From positions 1-64,000 of the forward strand of contig NZ_BEYR01000007.1 in assembly GCF_002933815.1 (NCBI RefSeq): a stretch of 64,000 nucleotides of DNA, read 5' to 3'. The translations under genes and the position numbers were made by a program. Shown here piece after piece: positions 16,864 through 25,774 of this stretch (position 1 is its first letter; every line of letters begins with the position of its first letter). Below the pieces are notes generated by a model. It saw only the letters and a list, made by a program, of their open reading frames with translations, was not told where the DNA came from and made no database searches. The stretch comes from Sphingobacterium sp. HMA12 (GTDB taxonomy: Bacteria; Bacteroidota; Bacteroidia; Sphingobacteriales; Sphingobacteriaceae).

Positions 16864-18279
16864 TTAGTTGCGCTTTGGCTGGATTTTATAAACGTATATC
16901 GGTATACTTGGATCTTTGACAGTCGGTAAGGTCAATGTTAAGGCACCTTTCCCCTGCGTCCATTTCACCTTAGACTGGTCTCCGAGAAGGCTGATCGAAC
17001 TGATCGCAAGTTTGTTTTTAGCGAGCTCGGGAACATTTATCCTTGCCGTTGAGGGGCTCCGTACAAAGAGGTAGACAACATTACCCTTTTGGGTAAAGCG
17101 ATAGTCTGACACAATTTCTTTCGGGGTTGCGTCGTTGACGGCATCCTTCATACCTGCTTTTTCCTTTTCGGATTCTTTCTTTTCTGTTTGCGCTGCAGCA
17201 ACTTCTTTATTCCCGGCCCAGACGCTGCTACCATATAGGGCTTCACCGTTGACCTTCATCCAGGCGCCGATAGCACGTAGGTTTTCCTGGCTTTCTACGG
17301 GCCAGGTACCATCGCCTTTGGGGCCGACATTGAGCAGGAGGTTACCTCCCTTGCTCACCACCTCAATGAGATTGCGCACCAGCAGTTCGGGGCTTTTCCA
17401 TTTGTGATCGTGCCGGTTGTAGCCCCAATTTTCGCTCATCGTAATACAGGCTTCCCAATTCTTTCGTGCCGTTGAAACCAAGGTTTGCTCAACGACGGCA
17501 TAATCACCGAGACCGTTGCCGATCCGGCTGTTGATAATGCACTGGGGTTGGATGGAATGGATCAGATCACGGATCTCCTGGCTCTGTTTTTTGGTAATCA
17601 GTTCGGGGGTGTCAAACCAGATAATGCCAATGGGGCCGTACTGGGTCAGCAGCTCACGAAGCTGCGGTTTGACCTTGTTTTCAACATACTTGTTCAGGTC
17701 TTTGGCGTCTTCATCTGGGTAGTCCCAGGTATTGCTGCGGCCGGCTTTGGTCGGCCAGTTGGTCGGTACATCGGGGTTCTCCCAATCGCGGCCCAGGGAA
17801 TAATAGAAGCAGAGCTTTAACCCGTATTTCTTGCAGGCCGCCGCGAGCGCCAGCATCGGATCTTTGGCCCAGGGGGTTCTCCTCACGATATTATAGTCAC
17901 TGACGGCCGAATTGTACATCGAAAAGCCATCGTGATGCTTGGCGGTGATTACGATATACTTCATCCCGGCATCATGGGCCATCTGCACCCAGCGGTCGGC
18001 ATCAAAGGCGGTCGGGTTAAACTGATCGGCGATCTTCGCATAGGTTTTGACCGGGATCCGTTCATAGAGCATAAAATGTTCACCGCCCTTGGTCGGGTGT
18101 CCGTCCCAGTCGCCTGCGGTCTGGGAATACAGTCCCCAGTGCAGAAAAAGCCCAAATTTGTCCTCGGTAAACCAGGTGGCGGGCTGGCCCATGGCCTGCC
18201 TACCCAGTAAAATAAGTACCGCTATCAGGAGCTTCCCAATGTGCGGTGATATCTGTATTTTTCTCATCATTGATTTCAT
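16864..18279 (-). CDS. Alpha-L-fucosidase, glycoside hydrolase family 29
   Basis: The product has 471 residues from the ATG at 18279; a GTG at 18291 would overlap susD. A signal peptide ends near AMGQ. The GH29 barrel is clear: FGLFLHWGLYS near its start, KHHDGF in the middle, and IIWFDTPE, whose Asp (about residue 223) is the expected retaining nucleophile. It removes terminal L-fucose from glycans in the periplasm or at the surface. The last 60 or so residues form a beta-rich tail almost identical to the tail of the LRR protein at 27732. It is the last gene of an ECF-FecR-SusC-SusD operon and the only carbohydrate enzyme in it, which points to a fucosylated substrate. Confidence 0.92.
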   Translation of the reverse strand: MKSMMRKIQISPHIGKLLIAVLILLGRQAMGQPATWFTEDKFGLFLHWGLYSQTAGDWDGHPTKGGEHFMLYERIPVKTYAKIADQFNPTAFDADRWVQMAHDAGMKYIVITAKHHDGFSMYNSAVSDYNIVRRTPWAKDPMLALAAACKKYGLKLCFYYSLGRDWENPDVPTNWPTKAGRSNTWDYPDEDAKDLNKYVENKVKPQLRELLTQYGPIGIIWFDTPELITKKQSQEIRDLIHSIQPQCIINSRIGNGLGDYAVVEQTLVSTARKNWEACITMSENWGYNRHDHKWKSPELLVRNLIEVVSKGGNLLLNVGPKGDGTWPVESQENLRAIGAWMKVNGEALYGSSVWAGNKEVAAAQTEKKESEKEKAGMKDAVNDATPKEIVSDYRFTQKGNVVYLFVRSPSTARINVPELAKNKLAISSISLLGDQSKVKWTQGKGALTLTLPTVKDPSIPIYVYKIQPKRN

Positions 18280-18284
18280 TGCTA

Positions 18285-20045
18285 TTACCACTTTGGATTC
18301 TGGCCCAACACTGGATTCTTGGATAGAACATTGATCGGCAAAGGCATCAGATAATGCTTGTCCTCGTCAAATACGCGATTGACAAAATCCGACCCGGCAT
18401 AGACATCAATATAGTGTTTGCCGGCCACTTCAAAAGTTTTGACACTGCTCGCGACTTTGGCATAGCGGGTGCTGTTGCGATCGCTATCTTCAAACCGCAT
18501 GCCCAATACTTTTTTTGCGAGATAGGATCCTTTTTTCCAGCGCATCAGATCCTGATACCGTGTCTGCTCATAGCTGAGCTCGATCCTGCGTTCGCGGCGA
18601 ATCTCCACCAGATTGGCCGAAATACCCTCACCGGCATACTTTGGATCCATCGGCGGATTGAGCTGTAACCTGGGGACACCGGCTCTGTCCCGCAACTGGT
18701 TAATGGAGCCGTCTAGATCGGACTGGGATAAAGTGCCCAGCTCGGCCTTGGCCTCGGCATAGTTCAACAGAATTTCCGCATAGCGGAAAATAGGTGCATC
18801 GGTATCGGAATTGGTCGCCAGCTGCCGTTGGTCATAATCAAAATATTTGATCAGATGATATCCTGTGGCACTGATTAGGCCACCCATACCCAATAGCCTT
18901 GGATAGCCCACATTTGACCGGAGTATGGCCTGCTCTTCGCGGGGGTCGAGGACAATCTGGGCAAGGCGTGGATCGCGGTTGTCAAAGACATTTTCGATAC
19001 TCGAGTCGTTATAGGTATTGCTGAGGCTGATGGGTTTGGCCGTCCCATCGGGTTCAATGCAGAGAAAATCGTCTACAAAATCGCGTGTAGGTCCGGCATT
19101 TTGTGTCTGCACATAACCGCTCATATTGTGGGTCATTATGCCCTTGACATAATTGCGGGCCATGATGATCTCAGGATTGCTTGCCAGCTCGGAATTGATA
19201 AAGAGGGAGCGGTAATCTGATTTTGGCTTGCCCGTGTTATAGATCTTATACACATTGCTGGCCATCAGCTTCTCAGAGGCATCGAGCGACTCGCGCAGGT
19301 AGTTTTCGGCATCGCCCAGTCCATGGTACTTCCGGTAGGTTCCTTCATAAAGTGCCAGTCTCGACTTGAGTGCCAATGCGGTATACTTGGTAATACGGCC
19401 CGCACCATTGGTCCAGCTTGTCGGAAGATATTCGATAGCCAGGTTGATATCGCGGAGTACCGAATCCATCACCTGCTTGCGCGGCATGCGCTTGTCGAAT
19501 AGTTGCGGTGAGTCTGTATTCAGGGGCGTAGATACGTAGGGCACATCGCCAAAGTTTTGCACTTTGTCCAGATAGAACCAGGCCCTGAAGAATAGGGCTT
19601 CGCCGGCATATTGGTTTTTAATGGACTCCGCGATAGGTACGTTCTGGTAGTTGGCCAGCAGTACATTGCAGACACGTAGGAAGGACCAAAGCCAGCCGCC
19701 CTGAGTCGCGTCATTTGGCACCGTATGCTGACCGGCCGCCCGTCTGATAAATGTTTCGTGCTCCGACGCCTGCGAACCATGGTTGTCCGTTTGGGCTTCG
19801 ATCGGCACCACCGCATGCGTTGCGCTCCCGAAGGCGGTATTAGTAAAACCAAGGAAGAACATATAATTGCCATTATCTCCTGCCTCGTTATAGATCCCAT
19901 TGGTATAGGCTTTCAGCTCATCTTCGGAATTCCAGTATAGGCCATCATTTAAATCTGTCGTCGGCAATCGATCCAAAAAACTGTTGTTGCAGGATTGGAA
20001 AGCGACCGCTAAAGAGAAAAGAATAGGAATAGAATATTTTTTCAT
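18285..20045 (-). CDS. SusD/RagB-family lipoprotein of the fucosidase locus
   Basis: The product has 586 residues, at the long end for the family. The lipobox is AFQSC (Cys about 19) followed by NNSFLDRLPTTDL, the usual SusD N-terminus. TPR-like helices (GEALFFRAWFYLDKV) and the C-terminal block ERRIELSYEQTRYQDLMRWKKG are present, with the end GQNPKW. It binds the substrate at the surface and closes the SusC barrel encoded 10 bases upstream. Its stop nearly touches the fucosidase start, so all are one transcript. Confidence 0.95.
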   Translation of the reverse strand: MKKYSIPILFSLAVAFQSCNNSFLDRLPTTDLNDGLYWNSEDELKAYTNGIYNEAGDNGNYMFFLGFTNTAFGSATHAVVPIEAQTDNHGSQASEHETFIRRAAGQHTVPNDATQGGWLWSFLRVCNVLLANYQNVPIAESIKNQYAGEALFFRAWFYLDKVQNFGDVPYVSTPLNTDSPQLFDKRMPRKQVMDSVLRDINLAIEYLPTSWTNGAGRITKYTALALKSRLALYEGTYRKYHGLGDAENYLRESLDASEKLMASNVYKIYNTGKPKSDYRSLFINSELASNPEIIMARNYVKGIMTHNMSGYVQTQNAGPTRDFVDDFLCIEPDGTAKPISLSNTYNDSSIENVFDNRDPRLAQIVLDPREEQAILRSNVGYPRLLGMGGLISATGYHLIKYFDYDQRQLATNSDTDAPIFRYAEILLNYAEAKAELGTLSQSDLDGSINQLRDRAGVPRLQLNPPMDPKYAGEGISANLVEIRRERRIELSYEQTRYQDLMRWKKGSYLAKKVLGMRFEDSDRNSTRYAKVASSVKTFEVAGKHYIDVYAGSDFVNRVFDEDKHYLMPLPINVLSKNPVLGQNPKW

Positions 20046-20055
20046 TGCTGTAGGA

Positions 20056-23000
20056 TTAATACGTTAAAGTGATACCAAATGAATAAGTCCGTGAGAACGG
20101 ATAGATCATCGTTCCATTGCCTGCCGCGGCTTCGGGATCATAGCTTCCTTTGATCGGTGAGAAGAAAAATAGATTCTCCCCACTGAGGAATACCTGTGCG
20201 TTGGATAGTTTTAATTTACGCAGGATGTTGGGCTGAAAAGAATAGCCTAGCGTCACATTTTTCAGGCGTAGGTAAGACGCGTCCTGAAGGTATTTGGTCT
20301 GGGTCTGCTGGTTTTTTGCGCTACGTGCCACTGCACGAGGGAAATAGGCATCGGTATTGGTCGGAGACCAGGTATCGTCAATCCACCATTGCTGGGTAGC
20401 GAAATACTGTGTTGCCACAGGCCAGAACGCTTGCCCCGTAGGCCAGAAATCACGTTTGCCGACACCTTGAACAAAAAGGTTTAAGGAGAAGTTTGCATAA
20501 TTTACGCCGCCATTAAACCCATAGGTATACCGCGGTGTGGTATTTCCGATGATCGAGCGGTCGCCCGGATTATCAACGGTGTTGTCGCCCTGGGAAATCT
20601 CGTTCCGCCCATCTTTCTTGACATTATCGCGTTCCATATATTTGATGTCACCCGCGGCCCAATTGCTGCCCAGGCGGGATTGGTCGGCATGATTAGCCAC
20701 ATCGTCGGCATCAACAAAAAATCCTTCGGTGGTATAGCCCCAGATCTCGCCTATTTTCTGGCCTACATAATAGTTGGTCAGCGAGCGGGTAGGGTTGTCA
20801 AACTTGGTAATCTTGGCCTGTGAATCCCCGAGGTTAAAACCTATGGAATAGGATAGTTTTTCATTCACTTTTTCTTTCCAGTTCAGCGCCAGTTCCCAAC
20901 CATTGGTGCGGAGTTCGGCCTTATTTTCTACTGGCGAAGTGGCTCCCAATAGCTCTGGATAAACGACACTGGTGAGCATGTCGGAGGTGGTACGGCGGTA
21001 CCAGTCGAAAGAGGCGTCAAGTTTGTTCTTGAAAAAAGCGAGATCGACCCCGAGATTGAAGGTGGCTACTTTTTCCCATGTTAGACTATTGGAAACCAGG
21101 GTCGGTGGATTGACAATAACCTGGGTCTGGCTACCAAAAATATAGTTTTTGGAGATGCCTGCTGACATAAAAGGTACAAACGGGTAATAGCGGGTATTGC
21201 CCGACCAGTTGCTCGAGGTCAGGAGCTGATTGCCCAATTCACCATAAGAACCTCTCAGTTTGAAATTGTCCAAGACACTGCGTGACCAGTCCATAAAGTT
21301 TTCCTCAGAGACCCGCCATCCTGCTGATACCGAAGGCAGGAATACAAAGCGGTTGTCCTTCGGAAAACGGGAGGTCCCATCATACCTTCCGTTGACTTCG
21401 AGCAGGTATTTGTCGGCATAGATATAATTTAACCTGAAAAAACCGCCACGTAATGCCCATTCATAACCGGTCTCCTCCACGCGCTGCTCGCCGGAGCCTA
21501 AGGTCAGCGTGGGCTGTTCCTGATTTAAGATCCCCAAGCGTGTCCCCTTATTGGAGCTATATTTGGTCAGCTCCTGATTGTAACCAACCATTCCTTTGAT
21601 GTAATGTTTGTCAAGGGTTTTCTCGTATTGGGTGTAGGCATTGAAGGAGTAGTAATCCCTGCGGTTGTTTAGGACGCTATAGAAGTTATTCGTCGAATTC
21701 CCTTCGGTCAAGATAAAATTTGACCGGACCATATCCACTTTTTTGCGGTGCTCGGTATTTTTATCAAGATTGAGATTGTAGTTGAAATCGATATGTCCTG
21801 TCCAGCCGGGCATAAATTTGAGATCAGCATTCAGTGATGTCCAGATATCTTCATTCATGGAATGATTTCTGCCTCCTTTTTCCAACAGAGGGATGGGATT
21901 TTGGTCATCGAAATACATGCCATTGAATTTGTCATACTCTGGATAGCGTGGATCACCGTTCCACTGGTAGGGACGCACGGGGCTGGTAAAGACAAATTGA
22001 TGCCAGATCGAATTGCCATAGTTGTATGGTTGGTTGTTGTCGGTATGGTTGTAGAGGGCACGAAGGCCTAACTTTAGCCAATCTGTCGTCTGGTTCTCGA
22101 CGCTGAGCCGTGTATTGAGCCGTTTGAACTCATCACTGTTGATTTTCAGCAATCCTGTTTGATTATTGTAGCCTACGGAGCTGAAGAATTTCGTTTTTTC
22201 GGTGCCACCCGCTAGGGAAATATTGTGCCGTTGGGAAAATGCAAAATCTTTCATCAGCATCTTTTGCCAGTCATTATAGCCATAGAAACGGTAGTTGCCG
22301 CCGACCACTTCATACGAAGGGTTATTGACCGGATCTGCTGTCCAGGCTTTCATACCTGCCACCATGGCCTCATCGTACATGGGTGCCAGACCGGCATTTA
22401 ACATGGCCTGATTGATGTACTCGGCATGTTCATAATTTGTCTTAACGATCTCCGGAAAAATACTGGGTTGTGAAAAGCCAAAGTTGTTGTTGTAGGACAC
22501 TGTGGTCTTGTCAACATTTGAGGCACTTTTGGTCGTGATCAGGATGACACCGAAAGCACCCCGAACACCATAGATTGCGGCTGATGATGCATCTTTGAGC
22601 ACTGTGACATTGGCAATGTCATTGGGATTGACCAGGTTCATATTCATCTCCACACCATCCACCAGTACGAGTGGGCCACCGCCATTGATGGAGGTGGTAC
22701 CCCGGATGTTAATGCCCGGATTACCGGCCGGATCACCGCTTGATGGTGTTATGGTCAGATTGGGTATCGTACCCTGTAAACCTTGGGCGACATTATTAAT
22801 AGGCCTATTCTTCAATACATCGCCGCTGACATTGTCTACGGCTCCCGTCAGATTGACACGTTTTTGCGTGCCATAACCCACGACAACAGCTTCTTCCAAT
22901 GCGCTGTCATTTTCTTCCAGTGACACGGTCACACTACTTTGGTTAGCAGTATTGAATTTGACAGTCTGTGATTTAAAGGATAAGTGGGAGATTGTCAGCG

Positions 23001-23541
23001 TGCCTTCTGCTACTGAAGACGTAAGCGTAAAGTTCCCTTTGTTATCGGATGAGGTTCTGATATTGCTCCCGTTTATACTGATCGTAGCATTGTCGATAGG
23101 GCTTCCATCCTTTGCGGCAACCAATCGACCTTTGATCGTGTACTGCTGTTGCGCCTGTATAGTTTTTTTTGAGGCACTTGGGAGTACGACAATATGTTTT
23201 TTGTGGATTTCAAACTCAAGGGGGAATTCGTCCGACAGTTCTTTGAGGACATTTTCAAGCTTTTGGTTGTTGACATGGAGGCTGACCATCTTTAGCCCAT
23301 TAAAGAGGCTTTCATCATAAAAGAAATGATACCCGGTCTGCTTCTTTATTTCCATAAAAACGGTTTTTAGCTCCCCTTTATTGACATGCATGGTGACCTG
23401 CTGCGCTTCGGTCTTGCCGTAGACACCATAGGTAAAGAGTAAACCCAGAAATAAGGTTGCTTTGATTTTTTTCGAAATTAGGGGCGAAAAACGTGGGTCG
23501 GTCGATCTTTGCCCGAATAAGTAATTTTTAAAATAATTCAT
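20056..23541 (-). CDS. SusC/RagA-family TonB-dependent transporter with STN domain (fucosidase locus)
   Basis: The product has 1161 residues. A signal segment (about 26-47), an STN domain (about 50-115), a carboxypeptidase regulatory-like domain (about 133-215), the SusC mark EEAVVVGYGTQKRVNLTGAV, a plug with LVLVDGVEMNM and LKDASSAAIYGVRGAFGV, and the barrel with a C-terminal TY are visible. It is the classical glycan-type SusC clade, unlike the two STGYQ/NTGYQ-type paralogues in the window. With the SusD and GH29 genes downstream it probably imports a fucose-containing oligosaccharide. The STN domain links it to the FecR/ECF pair upstream. Confidence 0.95.
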   Translation of the reverse strand: MNYFKNYLFGQRSTDPRFSPLISKKIKATLFLGLLFTYGVYGKTEAQQVTMHVNKGELKTVFMEIKKQTGYHFFYDESLFNGLKMVSLHVNNQKLENVLKELSDEFPLEFEIHKKHIVVLPSASKKTIQAQQQYTIKGRLVAAKDGSPIDNATISINGSNIRTSSDNKGNFTLTSSVAEGTLTISHLSFKSQTVKFNTANQSSVTVSLEENDSALEEAVVVGYGTQKRVNLTGAVDNVSGDVLKNRPINNVAQGLQGTIPNLTITPSSGDPAGNPGINIRGTTSINGGGPLVLVDGVEMNMNLVNPNDIANVTVLKDASSAAIYGVRGAFGVILITTKSASNVDKTTVSYNNNFGFSQPSIFPEIVKTNYEHAEYINQAMLNAGLAPMYDEAMVAGMKAWTADPVNNPSYEVVGGNYRFYGYNDWQKMLMKDFAFSQRHNISLAGGTEKTKFFSSVGYNNQTGLLKINSDEFKRLNTRLSVENQTTDWLKLGLRALYNHTDNNQPYNYGNSIWHQFVFTSPVRPYQWNGDPRYPEYDKFNGMYFDDQNPIPLLEKGGRNHSMNEDIWTSLNADLKFMPGWTGHIDFNYNLNLDKNTEHRKKVDMVRSNFILTEGNSTNNFYSVLNNRRDYYSFNAYTQYEKTLDKHYIKGMVGYNQELTKYSSNKGTRLGILNQEQPTLTLGSGEQRVEETGYEWALRGGFFRLNYIYADKYLLEVNGRYDGTSRFPKDNRFVFLPSVSAGWRVSEENFMDWSRSVLDNFKLRGSYGELGNQLLTSSNWSGNTRYYPFVPFMSAGISKNYIFGSQTQVIVNPPTLVSNSLTWEKVATFNLGVDLAFFKNKLDASFDWYRRTTSDMLTSVVYPELLGATSPVENKAELRTNGWELALNWKEKVNEKLSYSIGFNLGDSQAKITKFDNPTRSLTNYYVGQKIGEIWGYTTEGFFVDADDVANHADQSRLGSNWAAGDIKYMERDNVKKDGRNEISQGDNTVDNPGDRSIIGNTTPRYTYGFNGGVNYANFSLNLFVQGVGKRDFWPTGQAFWPVATQYFATQQWWIDDTWSPTNTDAYFPRAVARSAKNQQTQTKYLQDASYLRLKNVTLGYSFQPNILRKLKLSNAQVFLSGENLFFFSPIKGSYDPEAAAGNGTMIYPFSRTYSFGITLTY

Positions 23542-23581
23542 ATTTTCAGCAATAGGGTTGGTTTTTTTTTGGTTTTAATTC

Positions 23582-23597
23582 AGGTGCTCAGGCACCT
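23582..23597 (-). promoter_or_regulatory. Hairpin in the fecR-susC gap of the fucosidase locus
   Basis: AGGTGC (23582-23587) pairs with GCACCT (23592-23597) around a 4-nt loop. No T-run follows on the minus strand, so it is not a plain terminator. Its GGTGC core resembles the hairpin at 47409. Confidence 0.45.
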
Positions 23598-23647
23598 TTG
23601 GTTAGCCCATATTTACGCGCTAGCGGTAAGTTTGGTCAGGTAAATCT

Positions 23648-23672
23648 TTAAATCATTGCATGGTCCTCCTTT
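23648..23672 (-). promoter_or_regulatory. Shine-Dalgarno site with a minimal reading frame between fecR and susC
   Basis: AAAGGAGG on the minus strand (23672-23665) is followed by ATGCAATGATTTAA. The ATG at 23661 reads Met-Gln-stop; the ATG at 23656, at the ideal distance of 8 bases, reads Met-Ile-stop (23656-23648). This is the best ribosome site of the operon, yet it serves no gene longer than two codons. Confidence 0.5.
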
Positions 23673-23689
23673 AATAATTGGTTATGCTG

Positions 23690-24892
23690 TTAATTTTTAT
23701 TCTTTACGGTGACGGTTTTATTGTCGATCATAAATTCAACTCCGGCACCACGTTTTAGTAATTCCAGGGCCTCGGCTAGGTTTACACTTCGGCTGATACT
23801 TCCACCAAAGGTTTTCTTGGTGATCGGACCCTGATAGATCACTTTGATGGCATACCATCGCGCCAGCTGGTCCATAATATCCTGAATCTGGTCTTGTTCG
23901 AAATAAAAGTAGCCATGTTGCCAGGCGGTTTCTTTTTCAATATTGGCCGTGGAAACGCGCATTTCGCTGCCATCGAATTCAACTTTTTGCCCCGGTACGA
24001 TTTGTGTTGTTGTCTTGTTGGTATTGGTCAACTGGATACTGCCATTGATCAGTGTGACATTGGAGGCGACACTGCTGTAGGCCTGGAGATTGAAAGCTGT
24101 ACCCAATACTTTGATATCGCCGTGTACGGTACTGACAATGAATGGACGATTTTTTTCGTGCGCCACTTCAAAATAAGCCTCACCGCGTAGCTCAACTTTG
24201 CGGATTGATTTGCCGAAGGCTAGTGGGTAGCTCAGTTCTGAAGCTGAATTGACCCAGACTTTGGTGCCATCGGGCAACACCATTCGATAGAATCCGGAGG
24301 CAGGTACGGTCAGCGTATTTTTTAGACTAGCGAGTTCTGCCTGCTCGCCATTTGACTTATAGTGCAGTTGACCATCTCTAATCTGGAGCTGTTCACCATG
24401 TTGTTCCTTCAGGGTGGCTTGTTCTTGCGATAATTCAATAGTTTTACCGTTGGAAAGTGTAAGTGTAGCTTTCTGTCCTCCTGGTAGGACGTCATTTTTA
24501 TACTGATCAATCTGTTCGACAACAATATGTTTATCCGGATGTGTCGTACGGAGCATTAATGCCGCACCAATAATCAGGAGTAAGCTGGCGGTTAGGCCCG
24601 CATAGATGCTGATGTTTCGTATGCGTCGATTGCGGAGTGATCGGATTGCTGGTTCGGCAGGTGAGTAATTTAAGATGTTGGCTCGTGCCTGATCAAGATC
24701 CAGGTTATTCCAAAATTGGGCATCGCTGGATTTGACACCCTTGCTGGTGTATCGCTCCCATTGATCGCGCAGGGTAGGATCATCTTCAAAGATCTCTTGG
24801 AGAGACTGTACGTCAGTTTGACTTAGTGTCCCACTAAAGTGCTTGATTAAGTAATCTACGAGTATAAATTGGTGATCCTTCATGTTCTTCAA
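23690..24892 (-). CDS. FecR-family anti-sigma factor (fucosidase locus)
   Basis: The product has 400 residues. A cytoplasmic N-terminal part, one membrane helix (about 92-114), a FecR domain (about 195-295, with DGTKVWVNSASELSYP and GEAYFEVAHEK) and a DUF4974-type C-terminal domain (about 320-400, with ARWYAIKVIY and FGGSISR) are visible. It sequesters the ECF sigma factor encoded upstream until the SusC reports substrate. The gene lies 75 bases after the sigma gene. Confidence 0.93.
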   Translation of the reverse strand: MKNMKDHQFILVDYLIKHFSGTLSQTDVQSLQEIFEDDPTLRDQWERYTSKGVKSSDAQFWNNLDLDQARANILNYSPAEPAIRSLRNRRIRNISIYAGLTASLLLIIGAALMLRTTHPDKHIVVEQIDQYKNDVLPGGQKATLTLSNGKTIELSQEQATLKEQHGEQLQIRDGQLHYKSNGEQAELASLKNTLTVPASGFYRMVLPDGTKVWVNSASELSYPLAFGKSIRKVELRGEAYFEVAHEKNRPFIVSTVHGDIKVLGTAFNLQAYSSVASNVTLINGSIQLTNTNKTTTQIVPGQKVEFDGSEMRVSTANIEKETAWQHGYFYFEQDQIQDIMDQLARWYAIKVIYQGPITKKTFGGSISRSVNLAEALELLKRGAGVEFMIDNKTVTVKNKN

Positions 24893-24967
24893 CCGGCTAT
24901 TTGATTAAAAGAGCCACAAAGGCTGCAAAAGGATGGAAGGAAAAGTGAAAAAAAATATAAAACAGTG

Positions 24968-25516
24968 TTATTCAATGAGTAAAAGAAGTAAAAGCGATAG
25001 CGTCTGGGGATCCAGACGCGTGCGTAGAAGCTGTATCGCTCTTTTTTTCTGACTTTTGACGGTGTTGATGGAAATGGCCAGGTTGGTGGCAATTTCATCA
25101 TTGGAAAATTTTTCAAAAATGGCCATATGAAGCACCTGCTTACAGCCTTGCGGCAATTGGTTGATCGCTTCCATTAGCTGGCTGATAACTTCTGCCTGGA
25201 TCATGGCATCCATGATCGTTTGTTCTTCGATCATGTCTTTATCGAGCTGATCGAAGTACTTACTTTTAACTTTTTCACTTCGGATGTGCTTGAGGCAGTT
25301 GTTGCGGATAGCGATGAAAAGATAGCCCTTGCGTGCACCTTCATGTTCGGGCAAAGTATTACGCCCCTCACAAAGTCCAGCGAAAAAGCTCTGGACAATA
25401 TCTTCGGCTAGCGCTTCATCATTCAGTACATTGTTGGCAAAGAGGCAAAGCTGTCTATAGTACTGTTGAAAAAGCAATTCAATATCATAAGGTAAGAAGG
25501 TCTGCAAATTTTCCAA
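24968..25516 (-). CDS. RNA polymerase ECF-type sigma factor (fucosidase locus)
   Basis: The product has 182 residues. Region 2 spans about 10-80 (FQQYYRQLCLFANNVL, EDIVQSFFAGL) and region 4 about 120-172 (LPQGCKQVLHMAIFEKFSNDEIATNL, ISINTVKSQKKRAI). The frame has only a TTG start at 25516 at the expected N-terminus; a stop lies six codons upstream and the next ATG would remove region 2, so TTG is the likely start. The C-terminus is a Leu-rich run. It should control the susC-susD-fucosidase genes downstream. Confidence 0.9.
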   Translation of the reverse strand: MENLQTFLPYDIELLFQQYYRQLCLFANNVLNDEALAEDIVQSFFAGLCEGRNTLPEHEGARKGYLFIAIRNNCLKHIRSEKVKSKYFDQLDKDMIEEQTIMDAMIQAEVISQLMEAINQLPQGCKQVLHMAIFEKFSNDEIATNLAISINTVKSQKKRAIQLLRTRLDPQTLSLLLLLLIE

Positions 25517-25774
25517 GTGGTTTAATATGTATTAAGCATTTGACAAAACTGGAGCTCTTGGAGCATCCCATAAATATAGGAAAATATGCTTAAGTTTTGG
25601 AGCAGGTGCAGGCTGCGGTTAGTTTATTTCTTCGAAAACGATTGAGTACCGGCTGCTGTTCAGCTGTCGACAGGCGCTGTGGTTTATTTGGCACCGCTCA
25701 AATAGCATGGCGTATCCGATATCATTTGTTAAAATGACGGAAACGATCCAAACGGGTCTTGCTTCTTTTTAGAA

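Noticed and set aside
17485..17820. Plus-strand frame inside the fucosidase gene
   Set aside because: Antisense to the GH29 catalytic core, which is intact.
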